A stretch of 25,629 bases of DNA, taken from contig CANRAK010000007.1 in NCBI GenBank assembly GCA_947628575.1, positions 1 to 25,629 on the forward strand, in the 5' to 3' direction. Positions 1 through 6,824 of the stretch are shown piece after piece. The notes under the pieces were generated by a model. It saw only the letters and a program-made list of their open reading frames with translations. It did not search any database and was not told where the DNA came from. The DNA is from an uncultured Clostridia bacterium (GTDB lineage Bacteria > Bacillota > Clostridia > TANB77 > CAG-465). Within the stretch, counting starts at the first letter, position 1, and every line of letters begins with the position of its first letter. A program made the position numbers and the translations under genes.

Positions 1-263
1 TTTATCGCACCTTTACACATTGAACATGGCTCAAGTGTTACATACATCTCACAGTCATCTAAGCGCCAATTTTTAAGCTTTTTACATGCTTTATTTATAC
101 ATATTATTTCAGCATGGGCTAATACATTTTGCTTTGTTTCTTTAATATTATGTGCTCTTGCTATTATCTTATCTTCTTTTACTATTATAGCTCCTACAGG
201 CACTTCATTTTTATCTAAAGCTTTTTGTGCTTCTTTATATGCTTCTTTTAAATACTTATTCAC
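1..263 (-). CDS. tadA: tRNA-specific adenosine deaminase TadA (3' end outside window)
   Basis: This is the N-terminal part of a zinc-dependent deaminase that converts A34 of tRNA-Arg(ACG) to inosine. Translated from the minus strand it gives VNKYLKEAYKEAQKAL, then a VPVGAIIV strand, the HAE zinc/catalytic motif and the PCSMC zinc motif, all in TadA order. The gene runs off the left edge of the window after PCSMCKGAI. I chose the GTG start because AGAAAGGTG lies at 270-278 with good spacing. An in-frame ATG at 279-281 overlaps a TATAAT-like -10 at 280-285 and is less likely. Other CDA-fold deaminases such as ComEB are possible, but the N-terminus and motif context are TadA-like. Confidence 0.88.
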   Translation of the reverse strand, partial: MNKYLKEAYKEAQKALDKNEVPVGAIIVKEDKIIARAHNIKETKQNVLAHAEIICINKACKKLKNWRLDDCEMYVTLEPCSMCKGAI

Positions 264-319
264 ATTATTCACCTTTCTCATTATATAACACTTTTTTAAT
301 AAAATAAATAGTAGCAGTA

Positions 320-347
320 TTGAATTTATATTTAAAAATGATATAAT
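320..347 (+). promoter_or_regulatory. sigma-A promoter of the tRNA-Arg gene
   Basis: TTGAAT at 320-325, a 16-bp spacer, and TATAAT at 342-347 preceded by TGA, which makes an extended -10. The predicted start lies about 8 bp downstream, just before the mature tRNA 5' end at 356. Confidence 0.75.
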
Positions 348-355
348 AAGTGTAT

Positions 356-431
356 GCTTTAGTAGCTCAGTGGATAGAGCAGCGACCTCCTAAGTCGTTG
401 GTCGCAGGTTCGATTCCTGCCTAGAGCACCA
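356..431 (+). tRNA. tRNA-Arg, anticodon CCT (reads AGG)
   Basis: A 76-nt cloverleaf. The acceptor arm GCTTTAG pairs with CTAGAGC (one G-T), there is a D-arm AGCTCAGTGGATAGAGC, and the anticodon stem GCGAC/GTCGT carries the loop CTCCTAA (anticodon CCT). The T-arm is GCAGG-TTCGATT-CCTGC and the CCA end is encoded. It reads the AGG arginine codon and is a single-gene unit between its own promoter and terminator. Confidence 0.95.
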
Positions 432-437
432 AAATAT

Positions 438-481
438 ACTCAAACTTTTCATTTATTGGATAGTTTGAGTTTTTATTTTTT
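438..481 (+). terminator. intrinsic terminator after tRNA-Arg
   Basis: ACTCAAACT (438-446) pairs perfectly with AGTTTGAGT (462-470) and is followed by TTTTATTTTT. Confidence 0.85.
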
Positions 482-518
482 TTGTATTTATGATATAAAC
501 TATATAAGGTGATTAATA

Positions 519-782
519 ATGTTAGGAAATTGTTTATTAGGAATTGTTTCAATTTGTACATTTACTTCATATTCTCCACAAATAATTAAATTAATAAAAA
601 GAAAAACATCTAATGATTTAAGTATTCAATCATGGCTTTTATGGGTAGTAAGTAGCTTATCTTATGCTCTATATGCAATTCTAGTTAGCAAAGATAAAAT
701 GCTAATATTTGAAACTTCTTTAGAACTTTTCTTTTGCTTATTAATATTAATACTTGCAATAAAATATAGAAAAAACAACTAA
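519..782 (+). CDS. small PQ-loop repeat (SemiSWEET-like) membrane protein
   Basis: An 87-aa, three-helix membrane protein. The first helix leads into a PQ-loop signature (SPQIIKLIKRKTSNDLS, about residues 19-35), followed by helices at about 38-56 and 62-82. Bacterial SemiSWEETs of this size dimerise to form sugar transporters. The PQ motif and length fit that family, but substrate and direction cannot be read from the sequence. The start has AAGGTG 8 bp upstream. The gene lies alone between the tRNA terminator and a decayed gene. PQ-loop proteins of this size also occur with unknown function, so a sugar role is inference. Confidence 0.8.
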   Translation: MLGNCLLGIVSICTFTSYSPQIIKLIKRKTSNDLSIQSWLLWVVSSLSYALYAILVSKDKMLIFETSLELFFCLLILILAIKYRKNN

Positions 783-802
783 TATTTTAAGGAAATGATA
801 TA

Positions 803-1041
803 ATGCAAAGAACTAAAGATAAACGGTATATATAAGCATTTTAAAGGAGACTACTATTTAGTAGTAGATGTTGCTAACCATTCAGAAACAAAAGAGAAAT
901 ATGTAGTATATAGAATGGTAGCCTTTGGATTAGACCTATGGTATGTTCCTAAGTGAAGTAGACCATAAAAAATATCCCAATGTAACTCAAAAATATAGAT
1001 TTGAATTACAAGAGATAGATAGTGTTGCAAATCAAACGTAA
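803..1041 (+). pseudogene. decayed DUF1653-family gene
   Basis: This fills the 350-bp stretch between the flanking genes. No single frame is open. One frame encodes GIYKHFKGDYYLVVDVANHS and continues ETKEKYVVYRMVAF before ending at TGA after WYVPK. A second frame continues with FLSEVDHKKYPNVTQKYRFE to a TAA at 1039-1041. Together these match the usual DUF1653 order (Y+HFKG...HSET...VVYR, then MFxxEVDHxKYPxxxQKYRFE). The link between the two blocks, normally about 10 residues, is shortened. The apparent ATG at 803 is in a third frame that stops after 10 codons. At least two frameshifts and a small internal deletion are needed to explain this. The function of DUF1653 is unknown. Confidence 0.8.
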
Positions 1042-1053
1042 AATATAGTTATA

Positions 1054-1082
1054 TTGATTTTACCAAGTTGCTATGGTATAAT
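1054..1082 (+). promoter_or_regulatory. sigma-A promoter of the HD-domain gene
   Basis: TTGATT at 1054-1059, a 17-bp spacer and a perfect TATAAT at 1077-1082. The start codon at 1132 gives a leader of about 43 nt. Confidence 0.7.
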
Positions 1083-1131
1083 CGTGGCATACATAAAAGT
1101 TTTAGCTTGAGACTAATTAGGAGATGGTTAA

Positions 1132-1791
1132 ATGAAAAAGAATGAAAACATTTTGCATTTTTATTTGTTAGCTACTACTTTAAAGAATAAGATAAGACAA
1201 GGTTCTATTTATTGGAATGTAGAAGGGCCGAGAAGAGAAAGTGTTGCTGAACATGTATATGATGTTTGTATGCTTGCTATTGCTATATATTCTGAGTATA
1301 ATTTAGACTTAGATATATATAAAGCACTAGTTATGCTACTTATTCATGAACTAGAAGAAATAATAATTGGCGATATTACTCCTTTTGATTCTGTTAGCGA
1401 ACAAGAAAAAATAGAACTCGGTAAAAAAGCTGTTCAAAATATTTTATCTAGTCTTACACAAAAAGAAGAGTATATTTCTCTTACTAATGAATTTAATAAT
1501 AGGGAAACTAAAGAAGCTAAATTTGCATATCTATGTGATAAGTTAGATTTTGATATTCAAATGAAATTATACATAGATAAAGGCTTAATTAAACTAGATA
1601 AAAGTTTAGACAGTCCTGTTTTTAAAAATCCATGGATTAAGCAATTGATAGAAAATGGCTGTACTAATCCTGCAGATATTTTTTATAAATATGATTACTC
1701 GAAATTTAAAGATAATCCTGAATTTTTAAGTTTACTAAATTTTTCATATAATACTGATTTATCTAAATTATTAGATAGCTATTTGAAATAA
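1132..1791 (+). CDS. HD-domain hydrolase (YfbR/HDDC2-like nucleotidase family)
   Basis: A 219-aa soluble helical protein with the HD-family layout. RRESVAEHVYDV (H41) is followed by IHELEEIIIGDITPFD (H72, E73, E76, D81) and by AYLCDKLD, whose D136 matches the last metal ligand. The closest family I recognise is YfbR/HDDC2-type 5'-deoxynucleotidases, in which SVAEH and the GD(I/L)TP element are typical. The HD dyad is HE here, a conservative change of a metal ligand, so activity and metal are uncertain. It sits alone between its own promoter and a hairpin terminator. The substrate is inferred only from family membership. Confidence 0.75.
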   Translation: MKKNENILHFYLLATTLKNKIRQGSIYWNVEGPRRESVAEHVYDVCMLAIAIYSEYNLDLDIYKALVMLLIHELEEIIIGDITPFDSVSEQEKIELGKKAVQNILSSLTQKEEYISLTNEFNNRETKEAKFAYLCDKLDFDIQMKLYIDKGLIKLDKSLDSPVFKNPWIKQLIENGCTNPADIFYKYDYSKFKDNPEFLSLLNFSYNTDLSKLLDSYLK

Positions 1792-1816
1792 TTGTAATTT
1801 TTACAATTATTTTTCT
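1788..1816 (+). terminator. intrinsic terminator of the HD-domain gene
   Basis: TAATTGTAA (1789-1797) pairs with TTACAATTA (1801-1809) across a 3-nt loop and is followed by TTTTTCTT. It includes the stop codon of the HD gene and abuts the -35 of the next promoter. Confidence 0.7.
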
Positions 1817-1844
1817 TGTAAATTATATTAAGTAATGGTATAAT
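1816..1844 (+). promoter_or_regulatory. sigma-A promoter of the ClpP-like gene
   Basis: TTGTAA at 1816-1821, a 17-bp spacer and TATAAT at 1839-1844. Confidence 0.7.
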
Positions 1845-1893
1845 TACTCTCCTATATGAATTTTACTTCTAGATTAATATTATGGAGGTGCCT

Positions 1894-2481
1894 ATGATAA
1901 AAATTAAAATTTGGGGAATTATCAATTCCTTTACGTCTAATTCTGTTGAAGATGCAATATCTTCTTTAAAAGATGACAAAGAGCCTATTCTTATATTAAT
2001 TAACTCAATTGGCGGAACGTTAAATGATGCAATTATTATATACAATTTGTTAAAATCTGTTCCTAATCCAATAACTACTTTAACTATCGGAAATTGTCAA
2101 AGTGCAGCTGCTATAGTATACTCAGTTGGAAAAAATAGATATATTGCAGAGGATACAACTTTTATGGTTCATCAACCATATAATACATTTCAAGAAATCG
2201 AATTGTGCGAACAAAAAGCTAAAGAATTTCAAAAAGAGTTTAGGAAAATTACCAATAAATACTTAAAGTATTTAATAGAAAATTATAATTTGCCACAATC
2301 TAAAATAGATATTGTACAGAAAAACGGTAAAGAATTGTATTTAACATATAAGCAATGTATAAAATATAAAGTTGCTACAAATCTCTTTACAACTTGGAAT
2401 GACTTATATAGTAGAGAAAATATAGATATAGACAGTGAGGAAGTTATTACTTTTTCATCACTTGAAAATAGCCTAGAATAA
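1894..2481 (+). CDS. orphan ClpP-like serine protease
   Basis: A 195-aa protein of the ClpP/crotonase-like protease fold. The N-terminal strand KIKIWGIIN precedes EPILILINSIGG (oxyanion-loop region). GNCQSAAAIV holds the nucleophile position (S70) and FMVHQP the histidine (H93). The third residue, Asp in ClpP, lies in a divergent segment (VQKNGKELYLTY), where I see no Asp at the expected place. Start: GGAGG at 1884-1888 is 5 bp before the ATG at 1894, while the in-frame ATG at 1882 overlaps this ribosome site. No ClpX or phage genes are adjacent. It may be a secondary ClpP-like protease or a prohead-protease relative. The C-terminal 30 residues are acidic and unlike ClpP. Confidence 0.75.
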   Translation: MIKIKIWGIINSFTSNSVEDAISSLKDDKEPILILINSIGGTLNDAIIIYNLLKSVPNPITTLTIGNCQSAAAIVYSVGKNRYIAEDTTFMVHQPYNTFQEIELCEQKAKEFQKEFRKITNKYLKYLIENYNLPQSKIDIVQKNGKELYLTYKQCIKYKVATNLFTTWNDLYSRENIDIDSEEVITFSSLENSLE

Positions 2482-2518
2482 AAGGTACTTAGTTGTTGTG
2501 CTAAGTACCTTCTTTTTT
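2482..2518. terminator. bidirectional terminator between convergent genes
   Basis: AAGGTACTTAG (2482-2492) pairs perfectly with CTAAGTACCTT (2501-2511) over an 8-nt loop, with T-rich flank to the right and an A-run to the left. The hairpin overlaps the stop codon of cwlD and serves both the ClpP-like gene and cwlD. Confidence 0.85.
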
Positions 2519-3217
2519 ATCAAAATATTCTTGTAACCCTATATATATTCCCCAAGCTAATTTATCTTGATAGTTATCTTCTTCTAATAATTTAGCTTCA
2601 TCACTATTAGAAAGAAAACCACATTCTACTGTAACAGTAGGCTTTTTTACATGATCCATTATATAAATATTAGATAATGGTAATATTGTTCTTTTATTTT
2701 CTTTTGAAACAGAATTATTAAGATTTTTTTGTATACAATCAGCTAAAGCTTTACTATCTTCATTTTCTTTTTGATAGAAAGTTTGCCATCCATTATATTG
2801 CTCTGATGGATATTTATTCAAATGTATAGAAACAAAAACATCAATATCTTCTTGATTACCTATTGCAACTCTATTTTTTATATCACTAGCTTTCTTTTCC
2901 TTAATAGTATTACTATTAGAAGAATAAATACCATTTTCATCACTTCTAGTTAAGTACACTACTCCGCCACTTTGCTCAATTAAAGCTTGTAATTTAAGTG
3001 CAATTTTTAAATTAATTGCTTCTTCACTTGAACCATAAATACCTATTGCTCCTTCATCTGGCTTACCATGACCAGCGTCAACAACAATTACATGAGATGT
3101 CACAGCTGTAGCATTTACTGTACACGTATTATCTTTTTTTAATACATTACTACTCATATATATTACTGTTACAATTACAATAGCTAATACTATGGAATAT
3201 ATATACATATTTTTCAT
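2501..3217 (-). CDS. cwlD: N-acetylmuramoyl-L-alanine amidase, CwlD-type
   Basis: A 238-aa Amidase_3 zinc enzyme with one N-terminal membrane anchor (about residues 5-24), so the catalytic domain is extracytoplasmic. Zinc ligands and catalytic residues are visible: VVDAGHG (H50), EEAINL (E65), SIHLN (H132) and VECGFLSN (catalytic E198). Length and layout match CwlD, which removes the stem peptide from muramic acid to make the muramic-delta-lactam of the spore cortex. It lies downstream of the sigma/small membrane protein pair in the same direction, separated by 59 bp that contain a palindrome. AGGTG precedes the ATG. A vegetative amidase of the same family is the alternative, but size and the single-domain form favour CwlD. 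Confidence 0.85.
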   Translation of the reverse strand: MKNMYIYSIVLAIVIVTVIYMSSNVLKKDNTCTVNATAVTSHVIVVDAGHGKPDEGAIGIYGSSEEAINLKIALKLQALIEQSGGVVYLTRSDENGIYSSNSNTIKEKKASDIKNRVAIGNQEDIDVFVSIHLNKYPSEQYNGWQTFYQKENEDSKALADCIQKNLNNSVSKENKRTILPLSNIYIMDHVKKPTVTVECGFLSNSDEAKLLEEDNYQDKLAWGIYIGLQEYFDKKEGT

Positions 3218-3227
3218 CTAATCACCT

Positions 3228-3244
3228 ATTACATACTATGTAAT
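3228..3244. repeat. 17-bp palindrome just upstream of cwlD
   Basis: ATTACATA-C-TATGTAAT is a perfect inverted repeat with a single central base, 11 bp before the cwlD start. It could be an operator or a small leader hairpin. No U-run follows, so it is not a terminator. Confidence 0.5.
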
Positions 3245-3276
3245 ACATGCTTTTTAATGATTATATGGATAGAATT

Positions 3277-3516
3277 TTACTTTATACTTGTATTAATATT
3301 ATTATATATATTATAGTTTTTTTCTAATTTCTTATCTATATTAAAAGACCATATGCTAAGAAATATAGCTATTAAGATTAAAACAGCTGTAATATTCATA
3401 AAAATTTTTTCGTTTTTAGATATAATTTTTTCTATAAAATTAAAATCTAATAGATTTTCAGGGACATTTACAGAATCATATTTTTCTCTAATTATATCTT
3501 CTATCTTTCCTATCAT
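3277..3516 (-). CDS. small single-pass membrane protein, possible anti-sigma factor
   Basis: A 79-aa protein: about 38 cytoplasmic residues (MIGKIEDIIREKYDSVNVPE...), one transmembrane helix (about 39-60) and a short basic/Asn-rich tail. Its start overlaps the end of the sigma-factor gene by 29 bp, which implies translational coupling. That arrangement is typical of a membrane anti-sigma factor that holds its sigma factor at the membrane. No zinc-binding HxxxCxxC motif is present, and the external sensor domain usual in RsiV/DUF4179-type anti-sigmas is missing, so it is either a minimal or a truncated anti-sigma. The anti-sigma role is inferred from position only. AAGGAA lies 8 bp before the ATG. 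Confidence 0.7.
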   Translation of the reverse strand: MIGKIEDIIREKYDSVNVPENLLDFNFIEKIISKNEKIFMNITAVLILIAIFLSIWSFNIDKKLEKNYNIYNNINTSIK

Positions 3517-4045
3517 CTGACATTTCCTTTCTGTACTTTTCTTCTAATTTTAGTTTTATTCTTCTTATCTTAGTTCTTATAGTACTATCATTTATATTTA
3601 ATATTTGACTAATTTCATTACTTGTATATCCCTTAGAAAAATATAATATTACTATTGTTTTCTCTTCATTACTAAGAAAGTCAATCATTGAGAATAAATC
3701 GACATTGCTATCTATTTCTATATACTCATCATCATACATAGCGGTATATTTTTCACGTTCAAATTTATCATAAGAATAAGTATCTTTAACTCTTATTCTT
3801 AATATATCATTACACTTGTTTACTAATACCTTTGTTATCCAGCCATTAAATTTTTCTATTTCTTTTATTTTTTTAATATTTTTATATGTTTCCAACAAAG
3901 TTTCCTGAATTGCATCTCTAACATCTTCTTCTAATGTTAGTTTTGCTTTAGCAACCACATATAATTTTTTCTGATACAATTTAACTAATTTGATAAACGC
4001 ATCATTATCTCCGTCTCTAGCCATTTTAATCAAGATTTCTTCCAT
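3488..4045 (-). CDS. RNA polymerase sigma-70 family (ECF-type) sigma factor
   Basis: A 185-aa two-domain sigma factor. Region 2 spans about residues 8-90, with the DAIQETLLETYKNI core-binding helix and the FNGWITKVLVNKCNDILR segment. A variable acidic linker (YDDEYIEIDSNVD) follows. Region 4 (about 117-170) is a helix-turn-helix: GYTSNEISQILNINDSTIRT then KIRRIKLKLEEKY. Length fits ECF sigmas of Firmicutes. It is co-transcribed with the overlapping small membrane protein and probably with cwlD. An extended -10 (TGATATAAT) lies about 27 bp upstream. The regulon cannot be predicted. Confidence 0.88.
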   Translation of the reverse strand: MEEILIKMARDGDNDAFIKLVKLYQKKLYVVAKAKLTLEEDVRDAIQETLLETYKNIKKIKEIEKFNGWITKVLVNKCNDILRIRVKDTYSYDKFEREKYTAMYDDEYIEIDSNVDLFSMIDFLSNEEKTIVILYFSKGYTSNEISQILNINDSTIRTKIRRIKLKLEEKYRKEMSDDRKDRRYN

Positions 4046-4071
4046 GGTTCTCCTCTTCCTTTTTCTATAAA

Positions 4072-4080
4072 ATTATATCA
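4072..4080 (-). promoter_or_regulatory. extended -10 promoter of the sigma-factor operon
   Basis: Minus-strand TGATATAAT, with no good -35 hexamer 17 bp upstream. It abuts the T-run of the preceding lipoprotein-side hairpin. GGAATACC further upstream could be an ECF-type -35 for autoregulation, but this is a guess. Confidence 0.45.
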
Positions 4081-4112
4081 CAAAAATTGGACTTAGGTAT
4101 TCCTAAATCCAA
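4081..4112 (-). terminator. intrinsic terminator of the lipoprotein gene
   Basis: On the minus strand TTGGATTTAGG pairs with CCTAAGTCCAA (one G-T) across a 4-nt loop and is followed by TTTTTG. It sits 8 bp after the lipoprotein stop codon. Confidence 0.8.
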
Positions 4113-4120
4113 ACACAACT

Positions 4121-4891
4121 TTATTTTTTTTCGTCTATATTAATATATGTGTTGATGTATGTCTGTAAGGATTCGTATTCACCTGTCTCATTATTTTTTA
4201 TTTTCAAATCAGATGTATTATTAAGTTGATTTGCTGTTACTGTACTTACTTGGTTAACATTCAATTCTCTTAACCCATTTCCAAGACCAATTATCTCGTA
4301 CTGTGAGTTTTGATTTTTCTTTAAGTAAGCTAAGTAACTTTTTCCTGCCTCAATTTCAATATCGCCTGATATAAGTAAATTAATATACATGTTTTCTGTA
4401 TCATTATCTAATCCACTTTTCTCACGCAAATATTTTCTTTTCATATTAGCAGCTTCAGGTTGTGTCTCCTCCCAATCGGACATCTTCATTATGCCGCCAG
4501 GTTTAGTATAATTAATAACTTGTCCATTTTCTAGTTCACCTTTTAAAACATTGTTTATCATTAATCTACCCTCAGTAGCTCCAACTAAACTACCGTTTGG
4601 GTTAGAATTATCTAATGATATAACTGTTACTAACGCAATGCTATCAGCATCTTGTCCTATTTTTTCTGGTGAAAACTCTTCTACTAAGCATAGATCTGCT
4701 TTACAGTCTTGAGAGTTTTTCTTTATGTCAGAAGTAACATATGATTTTACTTCGTAGTTTTGTGCATTATCTTGAACAACAGATTTTACATTAACAACTT
4801 TTTGGTTATTGTTTTCAGTTGTACAAGCTACTACTGCTACACAAGAAACTACAGCGACTAAAGCTAAAATTATCCATAATCTTTTTTTCAT
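4121..4891 (-). CDS. lipoprotein of unknown function
   Basis: A 256-aa secreted lipoprotein. A basic start (MKKR), a hydrophobic stretch and lipobox VVAC (C23; VVSC with C17 is an alternative) mark signal peptidase II processing. After a 50-residue linker comes a beta-rich domain: SIALVTVISLD, TEGRLMINNVLKGELENGQ, INYTKPGGIMKM, then ISGDIEIEAGKSYLAYLKK and YEIIGLGNGLREL. This pattern (a signal to mediate value ...VLKG...G..., then a GGxM element and L-AYL) resembles uncharacterised Firmicutes lipoproteins. I know no assigned function. It is monocistronic, with AGGAGGG upstream and its own terminator. Cysteines at 63 and 68 could form a disulfide. Confidence 0.75.
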   Translation of the reverse strand: MKKRLWIILALVAVVSCVAVVACTTENNNQKVVNVKSVVQDNAQNYEVKSYVTSDIKKNSQDCKADLCLVEEFSPEKIGQDADSIALVTVISLDNSNPNGSLVGATEGRLMINNVLKGELENGQVINYTKPGGIMKMSDWEETQPEAANMKRKYLREKSGLDNDTENMYINLLISGDIEIEAGKSYLAYLKKNQNSQYEIIGLGNGLRELNVNQVSTVTANQLNNTSDLKIKNNETGEYESLQTYINTYINIDEKK

Positions 4892-5019
4892 AATCCTTCC
4901 CTCCTATAAAAATTTCATAATTGTGTGGTGCCAATTACTAAGAAGCAAAAACTTTCCCTTTATTTTCACTTCCTATTATTTAAGACGTGAGATTTTATAC
5001 TTTTGTTGCAAAAAATGAA

Positions 5020-5055
5020 AAAAAACTTAAAATTTTTAAAAATTTTAAGTTTTTT
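5020..5055 (-). terminator. long AT palindrome, probable terminator of the radical SAM operon
   Basis: A perfect 36-nt palindrome (AAAAAACTTAAAATTTTT followed by its reverse complement), 17 bp beyond the radical SAM stop codon. A T-run on each strand makes it bidirectional in principle. Confidence 0.75.
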
Positions 5056-5072
5056 AGTTCAAAATTTATATA

Positions 5073-5966
5073 TTATATAACTTGTGTGTTTATATATCTA
5101 TTAGGTTTAACATCAAAATTAACAGGCTGCTTTAAAGAAGTTAATATATTCTCTCTTATATTTCCTTCTCTGTAATCTATATCATTTTCATCTGATTGTA
5201 TACATTGTTTTAGTTTACCACAACTTGTAACTCTTAAATGCATTTTTTTACAAACATCACATTCTCTAATTCTACAATGTGAATGGAAAAATGTAACCGC
5301 TGTAAAGTCATTTTTCATTCCATGATACTCTTTAAATTTTTCATCATATCTTGATACTAAATTAAAGTCTTTTAAAACTTTATCTCTCATTTGTAAATAT
5401 TCGCTATCAGTTGTTTCAGCAATTTCATTTTTTACTTCTTCTAAAACTTTTATTCTTATCTCATTATCGTTAGCCCATTTTATTAAACTATATAAATTAT
5501 CATAATCTCCATTAAATACTGTTGAAATAGTTATATTAACTCCTGTATTTTTAACTCTTAGTATATTCTCTAATATTTGTTTAGAGCTTACTCCTACAGG
5601 TGATTGTTTAGAAATAGGTGCATCATAATAATCTAGTCCAACGACAACTCTATATATCCATCCTTTTTCTATCATATACATTAATTTATCTATTTCAATA
5701 AGATTTGTATTTATTCCTACCTTTAAATTATATTTTTCAGATAGCATTTGACAAATTTCAAATATTTGTTTATGGATTAATGGTTCACCACCTGTAAGTC
5801 TAACTTGTTCTAATCCTAAATCATAAGAATTTTTTATTAAATCCTCAATATCATCTTTTGTCAATTCATTTATAACTTTATTTCCTTCATTATGACAATA
5901 AACACATTTCATATTACAACCTGAAGTTATAGATATTCTATATTCATTCTTGGGTAACTCTAACAT
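5073..5966 (-). CDS. MoaA-like radical SAM protein with extra C-terminal cysteine cluster
   Basis: A 297-aa radical SAM enzyme. CNMKCVYC (C17, C21, C24) binds the 4Fe-4S cluster that cleaves S-adenosylmethionine, and LTGGEP (59-62) contacts SAM. The TIM-barrel strands continue to about residue 225. The C-terminal part holds five cysteines (C231, C236, C239, C249, C255) in CRIRECDVC...TSCGKLKQC, close to the Cx2Cx13C auxiliary-cluster motif of MoaA (spacing 15 here). The end is short compared with MoaA (about 330 aa) and I see no GGxGG-type tail. The gene follows a nucleotidyltransferase by 33 bp in one operon. No other molybdopterin genes are near, so a dedicated modification reaction is more likely than Moco synthesis. 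The substrate is unknown. Confidence 0.82.
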   Translation of the reverse strand: MLELPKNEYRISITSGCNMKCVYCHNEGNKVINELTKDDIEDLIKNSYDLGLEQVRLTGGEPLIHKQIFEICQMLSEKYNLKVGINTNLIEIDKLMYMIEKGWIYRVVVGLDYYDAPISKQSPVGVSSKQILENILRVKNTGVNITISTVFNGDYDNLYSLIKWANDNEIRIKVLEEVKNEIAETTDSEYLQMRDKVLKDFNLVSRYDEKFKEYHGMKNDFTAVTFFHSHCRIRECDVCKKMHLRVTSCGKLKQCIQSDENDIDYREGNIRENILTSLKQPVNFDVKPNRYINTQVI

Positions 5967-5999
5967 TTTCTACTTCCTTTCTTATATTAATTACTACAT

Positions 6000-6773
6000 T
6001 TAGTATCTATTTTTACCTAAATCTATTCTTACATCATCAAAGTCTATATTATACTTCCTTGTTGCGTATTTATATAGCTCTGTTAATCTTTTAACTTTTT
6101 CCTCTTTAGAAATTCCTTCTTCAAGAGATTTAAAGTACAATTCTAAAAATTCTTTTTCTGGTACTTTTTTATGCTGTACTTCTTGAAGCTTAATATTTTT
6201 ATATAATTTACACACTTTTGTTTGTGGTAAATTTGAAAATCCATTTAATTTATGATAAAAATCTCTTATTTTTTCTACAGTTAAAAAATAGAAATTTTCA
6301 AAATATATATCATTTTGTACTCGCAGTTCTTCAACTGCCTCAACTGCTTTATTTAATGCTAGTATTTCATATATTGCCTCATGTTTAGTATAACATGGTA
6401 ATGGCCTAGCATATTTTTCTTTAACATAATTAACTAATTCATTTACTTGTCCAGACCTATCAAATATTATTTCACCATACCCTATAATTGATAAAAGAGA
6501 ATCTTCACATTTCATATAATCTGAATTAGCCCTTTCATAAATTTTAGATATTGTTCTTTCAAAATATTCAACCTGTATTCCGTTAATTGTCTTATATCCT
6601 TTTATTTGATTAGCGTCTGAATCATCATTATATAGTATCATTAAGTCAATATCTGAAAATTCATTATATGTATTTGTATGATAACTTCCATAAAATACAA
6701 TTCCTTCTACTTCATCATTTTTTAAATAGTTCATTTCATCTATAAACTTATTTAATGCATCTCTATAATTCAT
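6000..6773 (-). CDS. minimal-type nucleotidyltransferase (aminoglycoside-adenylyltransferase-like)
   Basis: A 257-aa protein with an N-terminal nucleotidyltransferase fold: VFYGSYHTNTYNEFSDIDLMI has the GS(x10)DxD signature (GS 29-30, D41, D43), with a possible third carboxylate in IQVEYFE. The C-terminal half (about 110-257) is helical with many Leu/Glu, as in KNTase/AadK-type substrate domains. The second ATG is used as start: GGAG lies 6 bp before it, and the first in-frame ATG (6783-6785) overlaps that site. It is first in an operon with the radical SAM gene. Nucleotidylation of a small molecule, perhaps the radical SAM product, is inference. The acceptor is unknown, and an antibiotic-resistance role is possible but not shown. 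Confidence 0.78.
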   Translation of the reverse strand: MNYRDALNKFIDEMNYLKNDEVEGIVFYGSYHTNTYNEFSDIDLMILYNDDSDANQIKGYKTINGIQVEYFERTISKIYERANSDYMKCEDSLLSIIGYGEIIFDRSGQVNELVNYVKEKYARPLPCYTKHEAIYEILALNKAVEAVEELRVQNDIYFENFYFLTVEKIRDFYHKLNGFSNLPQTKVCKLYKNIKLQEVQHKKVPEKEFLELYFKSLEEGISKEEKVKRLTELYKYATRKYNIDFDDVRIDLGKNRY

Positions 6774-6789
6774 TTTCCTCTCCATGTAA

Positions 6790-6820
6790 CAAAAAAACCA
6801 ATAGAGAAAACTCTATTGGT
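6790..6820 (-). promoter_or_regulatory. 5'-terminal mRNA hairpin with U-run before the nucleotidyltransferase
   Basis: On the minus strand ACCAATAGAG pairs perfectly with CTCTATTGGT across TTTT and is followed by seven Ts. It lies between the promoter at 6825-6853 and the ribosome site at about 6780. The predicted transcription start is within a base or two of the hairpin's first base, so the mRNA would begin with the hairpin. It could stabilise the 5' end or abort transcription early. Confidence 0.65.
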
Positions 6821-6824
6821 CAAA

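Noticed and set aside
356..431. tRNA-Arg as an integration site for a mobile element
   Set aside because: No integrase and no second copy of the tRNA 3' end found in the window.
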